64,000 bases of DNA from Rhodomicrobium sp. R_RK_3 (GTDB taxonomy: Bacteria > Pseudomonadota > Alphaproteobacteria > Rhizobiales > Rhodomicrobiaceae). Location of the stretch: the NCBI RefSeq assembly GCF_002198715.1, contig NZ_MWLK01000006.1, positions 1-64,000 of the forward strand, written 5' to 3'. The notes beneath the pieces are model-generated. The model ran no database searches. It was not told where the DNA came from and worked only from the letters and a program-made list of their open reading frames with translations. The stretch's first letter is position 1. The number at the start of each line of letters is the position of its first letter. The position numbers and the translations under genes are program-made. Shown one piece after another: positions 51,337 to 61,888 of the stretch.

Positions 51337-53034
51337 ATGCGAACAGATGAACGCATAGCCGTCGCCATCGAAGATCCGGACGATCTGCGCTCGCTGCTGC
51401 TCGGCTCGAACGAGGCTGAGCTGGCGTCCTTGCGCGAGGCGCTGAATGTGGCGGCCGGGCTCTCCGTCGACGAGCTGGCGCAGGCCATCGAGAAGCGGAT
51501 TGCCGCCCTGGCGGCAGGGGAAAACCCGGGCCGCCCGGCGCTTTTGCGCTTGTCCGCCTGGGCCGCGCAGCGTCTCGGCTCGGCCGAAGACCCCCGCACG
51601 CTCGGCGCGGCCGACGGGGAAATCCTGCGTTTGTCGCGCGGCGGCGGGACGGATGCGGCTGCGGAATTGCGCTTTCCGGGCGGCGGCGATTCGAATCTGC
51701 TGCAAACCGCGATCAAACTGGCGCATTTAAGACAGAGGAAGGCGCGGCGTCTGCGCTGGTGGCGTCCGCTGCTCGACCGGCTGGTCGGCCATCCGCCATC
51801 GCAGCCGGCCGCACGGAGTCCCGCAAAGCCGCTGCCGGTCCGGCGCGGCGGCGATGAGGCGGCCGGCGCCTCGCCCTTCGACGACGACGCGCTCTGGGAC
51901 ATGATCCAGGGCGCGGCCGGGCGACTGCCTCTGTCGGTATGGGAAGCCAAATTGAGCGAAGCGCGCAAAGCCATCGGCCGGTTCAACATCATCGTCGCCG
52001 GCCGCACCGGCGTCGGCAAGACGACGCTGATCGGCTCCATCTTCGGCCAGGAGGTCGGCAATACGCTGATGGGCCGGCCGAGGACGCGCGGGCGCATCTG
52101 GTATCCGCTCACCCCCGGCGAGGCCGACATCCTGCGTCTCTGCGACACCGAGGGGCTGGAAATGGAGCGCTACAAGGAGACGCTCGACGGCCTGAAGCGC
52201 GAAATCGAGCAGCGCAATGCCTCGGGCGACCCCTTCGACCACATCCATGTCGCCTGGCTCTGCATCGATGAGCCTTCACTCACCGTGCAGCCCGGCGAGG
52301 AGGCGCTGGTCGAGCTGATGAGCCGCGAGGGCATCCCGGTGGTCGTAGTGCTGACCAAGGCCGGCATGGCGCCCGAATTCAAGGACACGGTGCGCAAGCT
52401 GCTGCCGGGCGCGGTCGCCGTCGTGCGGGTGCGCGCCGCGCCGATCGCCATGGAGGGGCAGAATTTTGCCCAGATGGGCATCGAGGAGCTGATGCAGGCG
52501 ACCGAAGCCGCCATCCCGGATTCGGTCGAGGCCGCCTGGCATGTCGCCTCGCGCAACCTCACCGAAATGTTACGGCGCTCCGAGGTGACCATCCGGCGCG
52601 CCGCGGCGGCGGCCGGGGCGGCGGGCGCCGCGCCGATCCCGCTGGCCGACGCGGCCGGTGTTTTCGGCGTCCAAGTCGGCATGATCATCGCCGTGAGCCT
52701 GAATATGGGCGTGAAGCTGAAGCGCGCCGACCTCCAGGCCATGGCGATGACCCTGATCGGCGCGCTCGGGCTGACGGCGGGCGGACGCTTCATCGCCGGG
52801 CAGGTCGCCAAACTTATCCCCGGTCTTGGTACCATTGCGGGCTCCGCCATCACCGGTACAACCGCTGCGGCCTTGACCTATGGGCTCGGGCGGGCTTATC
52901 TCGAATATCTGCGCGGCTTCTTCGAACAGCACAAACGCATGCCCGACGCGGATGAACTCGTTTCAGGTTTCCGCATCTTCTGGCAGCGATGGAAAAATAA
53001 GCAGGAACTGCCGCCGAAACTTCCGCAAACTTAA
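51337..53034 (+). CDS. DUF697-type GTPase with a long N-terminal extension
   Basis: This 565-residue protein has three parts. The first 200 residues are helical and unrecognised. A GTPase domain follows, with P-loop GRTGVGKTT (about 222-230), switch DTEG (about 270) and TKAG (about 338) in place of the usual NKxD. The C-terminal part (about 430-535), with IPLADAAGVFGVQVGMI and LIPGLGTIAGSAITG, resembles DUF697/YcjF membrane-associated domains. It is divergent from a multi-pass membrane protein gene and may act at the inner membrane. Specific function unknown. Confidence 0.72.
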   Translation: MRTDERIAVAIEDPDDLRSLLLGSNEAELASLREALNVAAGLSVDELAQAIEKRIAALAAGENPGRPALLRLSAWAAQRLGSAEDPRTLGAADGEILRLSRGGGTDAAAELRFPGGGDSNLLQTAIKLAHLRQRKARRLRWWRPLLDRLVGHPPSQPAARSPAKPLPVRRGGDEAAGASPFDDDALWDMIQGAAGRLPLSVWEAKLSEARKAIGRFNIIVAGRTGVGKTTLIGSIFGQEVGNTLMGRPRTRGRIWYPLTPGEADILRLCDTEGLEMERYKETLDGLKREIEQRNASGDPFDHIHVAWLCIDEPSLTVQPGEEALVELMSREGIPVVVVLTKAGMAPEFKDTVRKLLPGAVAVVRVRAAPIAMEGQNFAQMGIEELMQATEAAIPDSVEAAWHVASRNLTEMLRRSEVTIRRAAAAAGAAGAAPIPLADAAGVFGVQVGMIIAVSLNMGVKLKRADLQAMAMTLIGALGLTAGGRFIAGQVAKLIPGLGTIAGSAITGTTAAALTYGLGRAYLEYLRGFFEQHKRMPDADELVSGFRIFWQRWKNKQELPPKLPQT

Positions 53035-53097
53035 GCAATTCTTACAGTCCGGCCAAAAACTGTCCGCTTCACGCGGGCCATGAGAGCGAGCACCCCC

Positions 53098-53505
53098 ATG
53101 CCCAAAGCCATGAAAATCGGCTATGACGCGCTGATCGAGGCCGCCAGACGCGAGATCACCGAGCTGGAACCGGAGCAGGTCATGGCCGCCATGGACGGGG
53201 GCGGCATCGTCATCATCGACGTGCGCGACATCCGGGAGATCGAGCGCGAGGGGCGCATTCCCGGCTCCTTCCATTGCCCGCGCGGCATGCTGGAATTCTG
53301 GATCGACCCGGGCAGTCCCTATTTCAAGCCGGTCTTCGGCGAGCAGAAGCGCTTCGTCTTCCATTGCGCGCTGGACTGGCGCTCGGCGCTGTCGACGCAG
53401 ACGGCGCAGCGCATGGGGCTAGAAAACGTCGCCCATATGAAGGGCGGCTTCAAGGCCTGGCGCGATGCGGATGGTCCGGTGGAGATGGTTGCGGCGGAAG
53501 CCTGA
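53098..53505 (+). CDS. Rhodanese-domain protein
   Basis: This is a 135-residue single rhodanese domain. IIDVRDIREIEREGRIPGS is the conserved front of the fold, and the active-site loop HCALDWRSALS supplies the persulfide-forming cysteine near residue 90. It ends with the usual GGFKAWRDADGPV. The ATG at 53098 follows GAGAGCGAG; an ATG six codons earlier is less likely. mccB starts 54 bases downstream and may be co-transcribed. It would carry sulfane sulfur; the acceptor is unknown. Confidence 0.87.
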   Translation: MPKAMKIGYDALIEAARREITELEPEQVMAAMDGGGIVIIDVRDIREIEREGRIPGSFHCPRGMLEFWIDPGSPYFKPVFGEQKRFVFHCALDWRSALSTQTAQRMGLENVAHMKGGFKAWRDADGPVEMVAAEA

Positions 53506-53559
53506 GACGCAGAAAAAGACAGCGCGCGGCAGCCCGCCGGAAGAAGCAAGGAGCGGCGC

Positions 53560-55167
53560 ATGGGTAGGATTCACAGCCGGATTTCGGCGTCGAGCGATGA
53601 TTTTATCAGCCAGCGCGCGGCTTTTCAGGCGCTGAACGCGGAGCTGATCGCCGCGCTCGCGGCGGCGGCCGAAGGCGGTTCCCAAAACGCACGTGAACGT
53701 CATGCCGCGCGCGGAAAGCTCCTGCCGCGCCAGCGCGTCCTGAAACTCATCGACCCCGGCTCGCCCTTCCTCGAATTGTCGCCGCTCGCCGCCTACGGGC
53801 TCTACGGCGAGGATGTGCCCGGCGCGGGCCTCATCACCGGCGTCGGCCGCGTCTCGGGGCGCGAATGCGTGATCGTCTGCAATGATGCGACGATCAAGGG
53901 CGGCACCTATTACCCGATGACGGTGAAGAAGCATCTGCGCGCCCAGGAGATCGCCGAGGCCAACCGGCTGCCCTGCATCTATCTCGTCGACAGCGGCGGC
54001 GCGAATTTGCCCTATCACACCGAAGTCTTTCCGGACCGCGATCATTTCGGCCGCATCTTCTACAATCAGGCGCGCATGTCAGCCGCAGGCATCCCGCAGG
54101 TCGCCGTGGTGATGGGCTCCTGCACAGCGGGCGGCGCTTATGTGCCGGCCATGTCCGACGAGACAGTGATCGTGCGCAACCAGGGCACCATCTTCCTCGG
54201 CGGCCCGCCCCTGGTGAAGACCGCGACGGGCGAGACGGTGACGGCGGAGGAACTGGGCGGCGCCGATGTCCACACCCGCAAATCCGGCGTCGCCGACCAT
54301 TATGCCGAGGATGACGAGGACGCGCTTGCCATCGCCCGGCGTATCGTCTCGCATCTCAACCTGCGCAAGACCACCGACCTCGTTTTCGCCGAGCCGCGCC
54401 CGCCTGCCTATGACATGGCCGAGCTGGAAGGCATCGTCCCCGCGCGGCTCGCCGTGCAATATGACGTGCGCGAGGTGATCGCCCGGCTGGTCGACGGCTC
54501 CGAGCTTGACGAGTTCAAGGCCAATTACGGCACCACCATCGTCACCGGCTTTGCGCATCTGGAAGGCATGCCCGTCGGGGTGATCGCCAATAACGGCATC
54601 CTCTATTCGGAATCGGCGCTGAAGGCGGCGCATTTCATCGAGCTGTGCTGCAAGCGGCGTATCCCCCTCCTGTTCTTGCAGAACATCGCCGGCTTTATCG
54701 TCGGCCGCTCCTATGAAGCGGGCGGCATCGCCAAGGACGGCGCGAAGATGGTGATGGCCGTCGCCTGCGCGAATGTGCCGAAAGTAACGCTCATCATCGG
54801 CGGCTCCTACGGCGCTGGCAATTACGCCATGTGCGGACGCGCCTATGCGCCGCGTTTCCTGTTCTCCTGGCCGAATGCGCGGATCTCGGTGATGGGCGGC
54901 GAGCAGGCGTCGAGCGTGCTGGCGACCGTCCGGCGCGAGCGCATCGAGGCCGATGGCGGCGCTTGGGCGGCGGAGGACGAGGAGGCGTTCAAGGCGCCGA
55001 TCCGCGAGCAGTATGACCGCGAGGGCAGCCCCTATTACGCCACCGCCCGGCTCTGGGACGACGGCATCATCACCCCCATGGAGAGCCGCCGCGTGCTGGC
55101 GCTGGCCTTCTCCGCCGCGCTGAACGCGCCCATCCCCGATACGCCCTTCGGTGTCTTCCGTATGTAA
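53560..55167 (+). CDS. mccB: Acyl-CoA carboxylase beta subunit, methylcrotonyl-CoA type
   Basis: This is a 535-residue carboxyltransferase, the length and sequence of the methylcrotonyl-CoA carboxylase beta subunit of leucine breakdown. [20 protein letters not shown] (about 126-145) and [20 protein letters not shown] are hallmarks of that subgroup. Paired crotonase-like halves each carry an oxyanion glycine motif ([29 protein letters not shown]). The biotin-carrying alpha subunit is not in the window, so identification as MccB rather than another acyl-CoA carboxylase rests on sequence features. Confidence 0.88.
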   Translation: MGRIHSRISASSDDFISQRAAFQALNAELIAALAAAAEGGSQNARERHAARGKLLPRQRVLKLIDPGSPFLELSPLAAYGLYGEDVPGAGLITGVGRVSGRECVIVCNDATIKGGTYYPMTVKKHLRAQEIAEANRLPCIYLVDSGGANLPYHTEVFPDRDHFGRIFYNQARMSAAGIPQVAVVMGSCTAGGAYVPAMSDETVIVRNQGTIFLGGPPLVKTATGETVTAEELGGADVHTRKSGVADHYAEDDEDALAIARRIVSHLNLRKTTDLVFAEPRPPAYDMAELEGIVPARLAVQYDVREVIARLVDGSELDEFKANYGTTIVTGFAHLEGMPVGVIANNGILYSESALKAAHFIELCCKRRIPLLFLQNIAGFIVGRSYEAGGIAKDGAKMVMAVACANVPKVTLIIGGSYGAGNYAMCGRAYAPRFLFSWPNARISVMGGEQASSVLATVRRERIEADGGAWAAEDEEAFKAPIREQYDREGSPYYATARLWDDGIITPMESRRVLALAFSAALNAPIPDTPFGVFRM

Positions 55168-55271
55168 ATATACGGAGATTTACTCCGGCCCCAACTCACT
55201 GTAGCGTCGCGCCGAGTAGTATTAGATATAAGTTTAATAAAATACGATATATTAGCTTGTTTACACAAGAT

Positions 55272-55300
55272 TTGACGAATGCATACTTTGCCGTTACTCT
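55272..55300 (+). promoter_or_regulatory. Promoter of the MHYT gene
   Basis: TTGACG (55272-55277) and TACTCT (55295-55300) are 17 bases apart in a markedly AT-rich intergenic region. CTTGT/ACAAG (55256-55269) forms a small inverted repeat just upstream of the -35. Transcription would start near 55307, giving a leader of about 105 bases. Confidence 0.5.
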
Positions 55301-55321
55301 GTCTCATTATGGGGCATTGAA

Positions 55322-55350
55322 GCGGTGCGTCACCGTTTCCTGAGCACCGC
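55322..55350 (+). promoter_or_regulatory. Mutually exclusive hairpins in the MHYT leader
   Basis: CGGTG (55323-55327) can pair with CACCG at 55331-55335 (3-base loop). Extended as GCGGTG (55322-55327), it can instead pair with CACCGC at 55345-55350. The two structures exclude each other, as in an attenuator. No terminator T-run is obvious, so control of translation or stability is more likely, if any. Confidence 0.35.
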
Positions 55351-55412
55351 TCCCGCGTCGCGAGCGTGCGTTCCGGCCCGTCCCGGCAGCTTTCATCAAA
55401 TGGGGTGAACCC

Positions 55413-56168
55413 ATGGGCTTTACCCATGATTCCGGCCTCGTCGCGCTGTCCATTGCCATTGCCATTCTCGGCGCCTTCACGGGGCTGATCGTCACCAGCG
55501 GTTTGCGCGGAGCGACGGGTCCGGGCGCCCGGCTTCAGGTCGGGCTGGGCGGCCTCAGCTTCGGCGGCGGCTTTTGGGCCATGCAGATGATCGGCATCCT
55601 CGCGGTGATCGCCCCCGTCGAGACCGGCTATTCCCTCGGCATCGCCATGCTCTCGATTCTGATCGGGATGCTATTCACCTCCGCCGCCCTCGCCGTCATG
55701 GCAAAGCGCATGTTCGGCCGCTATACGCTGACCGCGAGCGTAATCTTCCTCGGCTCCGGCCTCGAGGTGATGCACATCGTCGGCGTCAGCGGGTTGCGCG
55801 GCGCTTTCGTGCTCAGCCTGTGGTGGCCCGCCATCGCGGTCTCGACCGTCATCGCGGGCCAGGTGGCGTTCCTCGTGCTGTGGTTCGCCTTCCGCAATCG
55901 CGGCCTGTTGGAAACGGCGGTCGCTTCCATCGCACTGGGTCTCGCGGCGGCCTCAATGCATTTCGCCGGCATGCAGGCGGTCAGCTTCCTGCCGGCGGGC
56001 TCGCCGCTCGTGCCGGTCCCGGCCGGCAGCGCGCAGGGCCAGCTCGCCTTCATCATCGCCCTCGTCGCCTACGCCGTTTGCGGCATGAGCATCTTCGCCT
56101 TCACCATCCTCACCTTCAAGCGGGGGATGATGCGCCAGCGGCGGCCACAGGTGCGCCTGCTCAGTTGA
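55413..56168 (+). CDS. Free-standing MHYT-domain membrane protein
   Basis: This is a 251-residue integral membrane protein with about seven helices and three MHYT-type motifs: MQMIG (about 54), MHIVG (about 113) and MHFAGM (about 183). MHYT domains are predicted to bind copper and sense diatomic gases and are usually joined to GGDEF/EAL or kinase modules. Here there is no output domain. The first motif has Gln in place of His. The gene is convergent with and overlaps the M15 peptidase gene by 8 bp. Confidence 0.82.
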   Translation: MGFTHDSGLVALSIAIAILGAFTGLIVTSGLRGATGPGARLQVGLGGLSFGGGFWAMQMIGILAVIAPVETGYSLGIAMLSILIGMLFTSAALAVMAKRMFGRYTLTASVIFLGSGLEVMHIVGVSGLRGAFVLSLWWPAIAVSTVIAGQVAFLVLWFAFRNRGLLETAVASIALGLAAASMHFAGMQAVSFLPAGSPLVPVPAGSAQGQLAFIIALVAYAVCGMSIFAFTILTFKRGMMRQRRPQVRLLS

Positions 56169-57408
56169 GGTTGCGCCACTGCTTCTCCGGCATCGGCACC
56201 GAGGCGCCGTACGGATCGGCGATCTGGTCGTCCGCCCCGATCAGCTCCGGCCGGTATTCGAAATGCATCGTGTCGAAATGATACCATTTCGCGCCCCAGA
56301 CGAAGCCGTGCTTCTCGAAGATGGCCGCGATCTCATAGGGGATCTGGTTGCGGTAGACATAGGCGCCGGCCCGTTTCGGCTTGCCCCATTGCCAGTAATC
56401 GCCATAGCGGGCGTTGATGTCGATGGCGATACCATAGGCGTGGGCGCTTGACCGGCTGGTCCGGGCGATGTCGCGGCAATTGAAGGTGCCGGCGACCGGC
56501 TTGAGAAATTTGATCATCTCGCTCGGCAACGCGTCGAGTTCGTCCGAGACCTGCTTCAGCTTCTCGGCGACGCCATTGGCCGAGGTGATCTGCACGCTCT
56601 TGCCGCCATTCTTCGGCAGCCAGGCGACGGACACCAGCTTCTTCTGCACCTCCTTCTTGCGGCAATCGCCATACATCTTCCGCAAAAAGGCCTCGTTACG
56701 CGCCCGGCCGGGATCGAAATCCTCCCGCGGGTCCTCCAGCGTGTCGCCGGACGGATAGGGCGGCACGAACATATCCTCCAGGTCGGCGTCGGTGACGCGC
56801 TCCTCGGCGGATTTCTCGCGGCCGTCGTCGAAGACCATGCGCGTGCCGTCGCGCCAGATCAGGCTGGCACCGTCATGGCCTTGCAGCGCGTCCGGATAGG
56901 CGGCGACGAGCCGGTCGAGCAGGCGGGCGTTGCGCGCGGCCTTCGCGGCCTCGGCGGGGGGAGCGGGCTTTTCGGCAGGCGGTGCGGGCGCGGGTTCCTG
57001 AACCGGCTGTTTGGCGGGCTTGGCCTTCGCCTCCTGGAGCTCGGGGCGGCGCTCCTGCAATGCGGGGCTCGCCGGAATCGCCGGTTGCGGCTCGGACGTC
57101 TCGGTGGCCTCGGGGACCTCCTCTTTCGGCAGCCGCCCATAATTCTTCCGCACGCTCGGCGCGGCGGCCGGGCGCGGCGCCCGCTCGGGCGGATCCGGGG
57201 CGACCCGCTCCGGCCCCAGCGCCGCCGTCACCGCCGGGCCGGACGGCGCAGGTTGCGGCGCATCCTGCTTCACGAAGGCCAGCGCGATCAGCAGCACGAA
57301 CATCGCGTGCGTCAGCCCCGCCGCGACCCTGTGAATCCGGGCGCGGCGCGAGACGGCGGCCGCAGGCGCCTTGCGCGGCGCGGACGCTTTCGGCGTGACT
57401 GAATTCAT
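56161..57408 (-). CDS. M15-family peptidoglycan peptidase (extensin-like C-terminus)
   Basis: This is a 415-residue envelope protein. An N-terminal membrane anchor or signal (about 30-47, GLTHAMFVLLIALAFV) is followed by a long Pro/Glu/Ala-rich linker (about 50-155). The C-terminal extensin-like/M15 domain (about 240-400) has zinc-site motifs SSAHAYGIAIDIN (His near 320, Asp near 327) and DTMHFEYRPEL (His near 380). Two cysteines (GDCRKKE, FNCRDIA) could form a disulfide. It should cleave D-amino-acid peptide bonds in the cell wall; the linker would let it reach across the periplasm. Confidence 0.83.
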   Translation of the reverse strand: MNSVTPKASAPRKAPAAAVSRRARIHRVAAGLTHAMFVLLIALAFVKQDAPQPAPSGPAVTAALGPERVAPDPPERAPRPAAAPSVRKNYGRLPKEEVPEATETSEPQPAIPASPALQERRPELQEAKAKPAKQPVQEPAPAPPAEKPAPPAEAAKAARNARLLDRLVAAYPDALQGHDGASLIWRDGTRMVFDDGREKSAEERVTDADLEDMFVPPYPSGDTLEDPREDFDPGRARNEAFLRKMYGDCRKKEVQKKLVSVAWLPKNGGKSVQITSANGVAEKLKQVSDELDALPSEMIKFLKPVAGTFNCRDIARTSRSSAHAYGIAIDINARYGDYWQWGKPKRAGAYVYRNQIPYEIAAIFEKHGFVWGAKWYHFDTMHFEYRPELIGADDQIADPYGASVPMPEKQWRNLN

Positions 57409-57540
57409 CGTTTGCGACCCATCGTTCCCCCGTGCGGACGGGCAGCGCCCGCCGCAATCGATAGCCCCCCGCAGGCCGCGCCGGCGGGGACAAAAATCAC
57501 TCTATCCGAAATGAGTGAGTCGCCGCGTAGTTCCGGCATC

Positions 57541-57564
57541 GGCGGCCGCCACAATCCGGCCGCC
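57541..57564. promoter_or_regulatory. GGCGGCC/GGCCGCC inverted repeat in a divergent region
   Basis: A 7-bp inverted repeat (57541-57547 and 57558-57564) with a 10-base spacer lies between the M15 peptidase gene and ppx, which diverge. It may be an operator or leader hairpin. No strong promoter is visible for ppx. Confidence 0.3.
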
Positions 57565-57650
57565 AACTCGAAATGCTTTACGGCAGCATTGTGGCTGATA
57601 AAGTAGCGGGGCTTTGACCGGGCTTACGCCGGGAGTATGAAGGACTTAGG

Positions 57651-58853
57651 GTGTCGCAGAGGAGTGAGCAAGACGGTGCTGCGCTGGGTAGCGCGAGTAC
57701 ACCGGCAACTGGCCTTTCCGGCCAGGCCGGTGAACCGTTCATTGCCAAAACCCTTGGTCAGCCCCACGGATTGAGCCCTCCGAGTCCTGATCCACCACAT
57801 GTGGTAAATCACACATCGGCGGCCGAACGTGCCGCGCTCGTCTACGGCGCGCTCGACCTCGGCACGAATAATTGCCGCCTGCTCGTCGCCCGGCCGTCGC
57901 GGCGAGGGTTCCAGGTTATTGACGCATTTTCGCGCATCATCCGCCTCGGGGAGGGCGTCAGCCAGACCGGCCAGCTCTCCGAAGCGGCCATGGAGCGGAC
58001 GGTCGAGGCGCTCAAAATTTGCTCGGAAAAGATGCATCGGCGCAATGTCCGCCGGTCAAGGCTGATCGCCACCGAGGCCTGCCGCGCCGCGCAGAACGGC
58101 CCGCAATTCGTCCGCCGCGTGCTGGATGAAACCGGGCTTCAGCTCGAAGTCATCGGCCGCGAGACCGAGGCCCGGCTTGCGGTCGCCGGCTGCGCCTCGC
58201 TGATCGACCGCAATTGCGACTGGGCGCTGGTCTTCGACATCGGCGGCGGCTCGACGGAGCTGATCTGGCTGGATCTGGGCCGGCTCGGCAAGGGCAACCG
58301 GCAGGCTTTCGGCGACCGCGCCAAGGTCCACACCGCGATCGCCGCCTGGACCTCGCTGCAGGTCGGCGTGGTCACCCTGGCGGAAAAATTCGGTGGCCGC
58401 ATCGTCGATCACTGCATCTTCGAGGCGATGGTCGAGGAGGTGGTGGAGAAATTCACCCCCTTCGAGACGGAATATGCCCTGGCGCGCGACATAGCCAAGG
58501 GCAACGCGCATCTGCTCGGCACCTCGGGCACGGTGACGACGATCGCGGGCGTGCATCTGGCGCTGCCCGCCTATAGCCGCAGCAAGGTCGACGGCTGCTG
58601 GCTGAGCGACCGCGAAATCCGCAAGGTCAGCGGCCAGCTTCTGGGTCTCAGCTACGAAGCCCGCTCGCTGCAGCCCTGCATCGGCCCCGAGCGCGCCGAT
58701 CTGGTCCTGGCGGGCTGCGCGATCCTGGAGGCGATCATGCGCCTCTGGCCCTGCCGCCGTCTGCGGGTCGCCGACCGGGGCCTGCGCGAGGGCATCCTGA
58801 CCAGCCTGATGGCCGAGGACGCCCGCAATAGCGGCAATGGCTGGCCGCGCTGA
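57651..58853 (+). CDS. Ppx/GppA phosphatase-family protein
   Basis: This is a 400-residue member of the exopolyphosphatase/guanosine pentaphosphatase family (ASKHA fold). Phosphate-binding loops are [14 protein letters not shown] (about 66-79) and [13 protein letters not shown] (about 201-213), with [11 protein letters not shown] near 289. A 60-residue low-complexity N-terminal tail precedes the fold. It is shorter than full-length Ppx and lacks the C-terminal HD-like domain, so polyphosphate or (p)ppGpp chemistry is possible but the substrate is not certain. The start is GTG with AAGGA upstream. The ppx-rlmE order is common in Hyphomicrobiales. Confidence 0.87.
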   Translation: MSQRSEQDGAALGSASTPATGLSGQAGEPFIAKTLGQPHGLSPPSPDPPHVVNHTSAAERAALVYGALDLGTNNCRLLVARPSRRGFQVIDAFSRIIRLGEGVSQTGQLSEAAMERTVEALKICSEKMHRRNVRRSRLIATEACRAAQNGPQFVRRVLDETGLQLEVIGRETEARLAVAGCASLIDRNCDWALVFDIGGGSTELIWLDLGRLGKGNRQAFGDRAKVHTAIAAWTSLQVGVVTLAEKFGGRIVDHCIFEAMVEEVVEKFTPFETEYALARDIAKGNAHLLGTSGTVTTIAGVHLALPAYSRSKVDGCWLSDREIRKVSGQLLGLSYEARSLQPCIGPERADLVLAGCAILEAIMRLWPCRRLRVADRGLREGILTSLMAEDARNSGNGWPR

Positions 58854-58969
58854 CGCGGGTTTCGCGCTCGGACTTTTCACGCCCCGCCCCACGCGCCATC
58901 TTAAGGCCGTCGGACATCATAAACCCCGACGCCCGTTGCCTCGCGGCGGCGGGCGTGATAGCGAGGCCC

Positions 58970-59704
58970 ATGGCCAAATCACCGGGCGGCAAGGGCGGAA
59001 AATCGTCCGCCGGCAGCGATCGCGCATTGAAAGTGCGCGTCCTGACGGCGCGCAAGCGCACGCTCTCGTCGACGCGCTGGCTGCAGCGCCAGCTCAACGA
59101 CCCCTATGTCGTGGCGGCCAAGCGCGACGGCTTCCGCTCGCGCGCGGCCTACAAGCTGATCGAGATCGACGACAAATATAAAATCCTCAAGCCCGGCGAC
59201 GCCGTGGTCGACCTGGGCGCCGCGCCCGGCGGTTGGTCGCAGGTCGCGGCGACGCGGGTCAAATCGGAGGACGGCAAGGGGCTTGTCGTCGGCATCGACG
59301 TCACCGACATAGACGTCATTCCGGGCGTCATCTTCCTCCATGCCGATTTCATGGATGACGGCGCGCCCGGCGCCCTGATCGCCGCGCTCGGCGGCAGGCG
59401 GCCGCAATCGGTGCTGTCGGACATGGCGGCGCCCGCGACCGGCCATCGCCATACCGATCATCTGCGCATCATGGGTCTGTGCGAAACGGCGCTGGATTTC
59501 GCGGTCGAGGTGCTGGCGCCGGGCGGCACCTTCCTATGCAAGGTGCTGCAGGGCGGGACGGCGCAGGATTTGCTCGACACCATGAAGCGGAATTTTGCCA
59601 CCGTCCGCCATGTCAAGCCGAAGGCGAGCCGCGCCGATTCCGCCGAACTCTATGTTCTGGCGACGGGTTTTAGAGGAAAAACCGCCGCAACCGGAGAGGG
59701 GTAG
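58970..59704 (+). CDS. rlmE: 23S rRNA (uridine-2552 2'-O)-methyltransferase RlmE
   Basis: This is a 244-residue RlmE/FtsJ. The K-D-K-E catalytic tetrad can be placed: K in [12 protein letters not shown] in LSDMAAP, K in FLCKVLQGG and E in [11 protein letters not shown]. The S-adenosylmethionine site is [14 protein letters not shown] (about 76-89). A basic N-terminal tail of about 40 residues is typical of alphaproteobacteria. The ATG at 58970 is preceded closely by GCGAGG; an upstream GTG at 58955 is an alternative. Confidence 0.93.
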   Translation: MAKSPGGKGGKSSAGSDRALKVRVLTARKRTLSSTRWLQRQLNDPYVVAAKRDGFRSRAAYKLIEIDDKYKILKPGDAVVDLGAAPGGWSQVAATRVKSEDGKGLVVGIDVTDIDVIPGVIFLHADFMDDGAPGALIAALGGRRPQSVLSDMAAPATGHRHTDHLRIMGLCETALDFAVEVLAPGGTFLCKVLQGGTAQDLLDTMKRNFATVRHVKPKASRADSAELYVLATGFRGKTAATGEG

Positions 59705-59740
59705 TCTCCCAGACTATGCAGCGCGGCGCTGAAATGATAG

Positions 59741-61288
<1,548 letters not shown>

Positions 61289-61340
61289 GGAGCGGATGGG
61301 CGCCGGTTTCCCGGAAAATTCGTGCGTGAATGCAAGAATC

Positions 61341-61379
61341 AAAAGCATGATCGATCCTGTATAAGGCGATCATGCTTTT
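61341..61379. terminator. Perfect 13-bp terminator hairpin after guaB
   Basis: AAAAGCATGATCG (61341-61353) and CGATCATGCTTTT (61367-61379) are exact inverted copies around a 13-base loop. The stem ends in a T-run on both strands. It lies 52 bases after the guaB stop and should terminate that transcript. Confidence 0.8.
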
Positions 61380-61453
61380 AAGCAGCCGGGCGGGCGTCTG
61401 GCCGGATCATCTCTGTCCCGCGCCCGAAAGCCGGCGCAGGGGGAACAGGGGCC

Positions 61454-61876
61454 ATGAAGATTGCAATTCTCTATCCGGTCTTCGCGCAGATCATCCTGAC
61501 GCTGGTGGTGCTCACGGCGATGGGCCGCGCGCGCTCGGCGGCGTTCCGGGAGCGCCAGGTCAAGCACTCCGACGTCGCGCTCGATTCCTCGCTCTATCCG
61601 GAAGATGCCCGGAAGCTGGGCAATTGCTATAGCAACCAGTTCGAGCTGCCGGTCATCTTCTACGTGCTCTGCCTGATCGCGCAGATCACCGCCAATGCCG
61701 ATTACCTGATGGTGCTGCTGGCCTGGGCTTTCGTCATCTCGCGGGTTCTGCACGCCTATGTCCACACCACCACCAACATCGTCCTGCGGCGCGGCGGCGC
61801 TTTCGTCATCGGCTATTTCATCATCATCGCCATGACCGCGCTCCTGCTGCTCCGTCTCCTCTTCCCGAACATTTAA
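61454..61876 (+). CDS. MAPEG-family membrane protein
   Basis: This is a 140-residue four-helix membrane protein of the MAPEG family (membrane-associated proteins in eicosanoid and glutathione metabolism). The conserved polar patch NCYSNQFELPVIFYVLCLI (about 56-74) and the ISRVLHAYVHTTTNIVLRR segment (about 96-114) hold the glutathione-binding residues in family members. The bacterial role is unknown; glutathione-dependent detoxification is a guess. rsmB starts 12 bases downstream, so the two are probably co-transcribed. Confidence 0.85.
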   Translation: MKIAILYPVFAQIILTLVVLTAMGRARSAAFRERQVKHSDVALDSSLYPEDARKLGNCYSNQFELPVIFYVLCLIAQITANADYLMVLLAWAFVISRVLHAYVHTTTNIVLRRGGAFVIGYFIIIAMTALLLLRLLFPNI

Positions 61877-61888
61877 GGCAACATTTCC

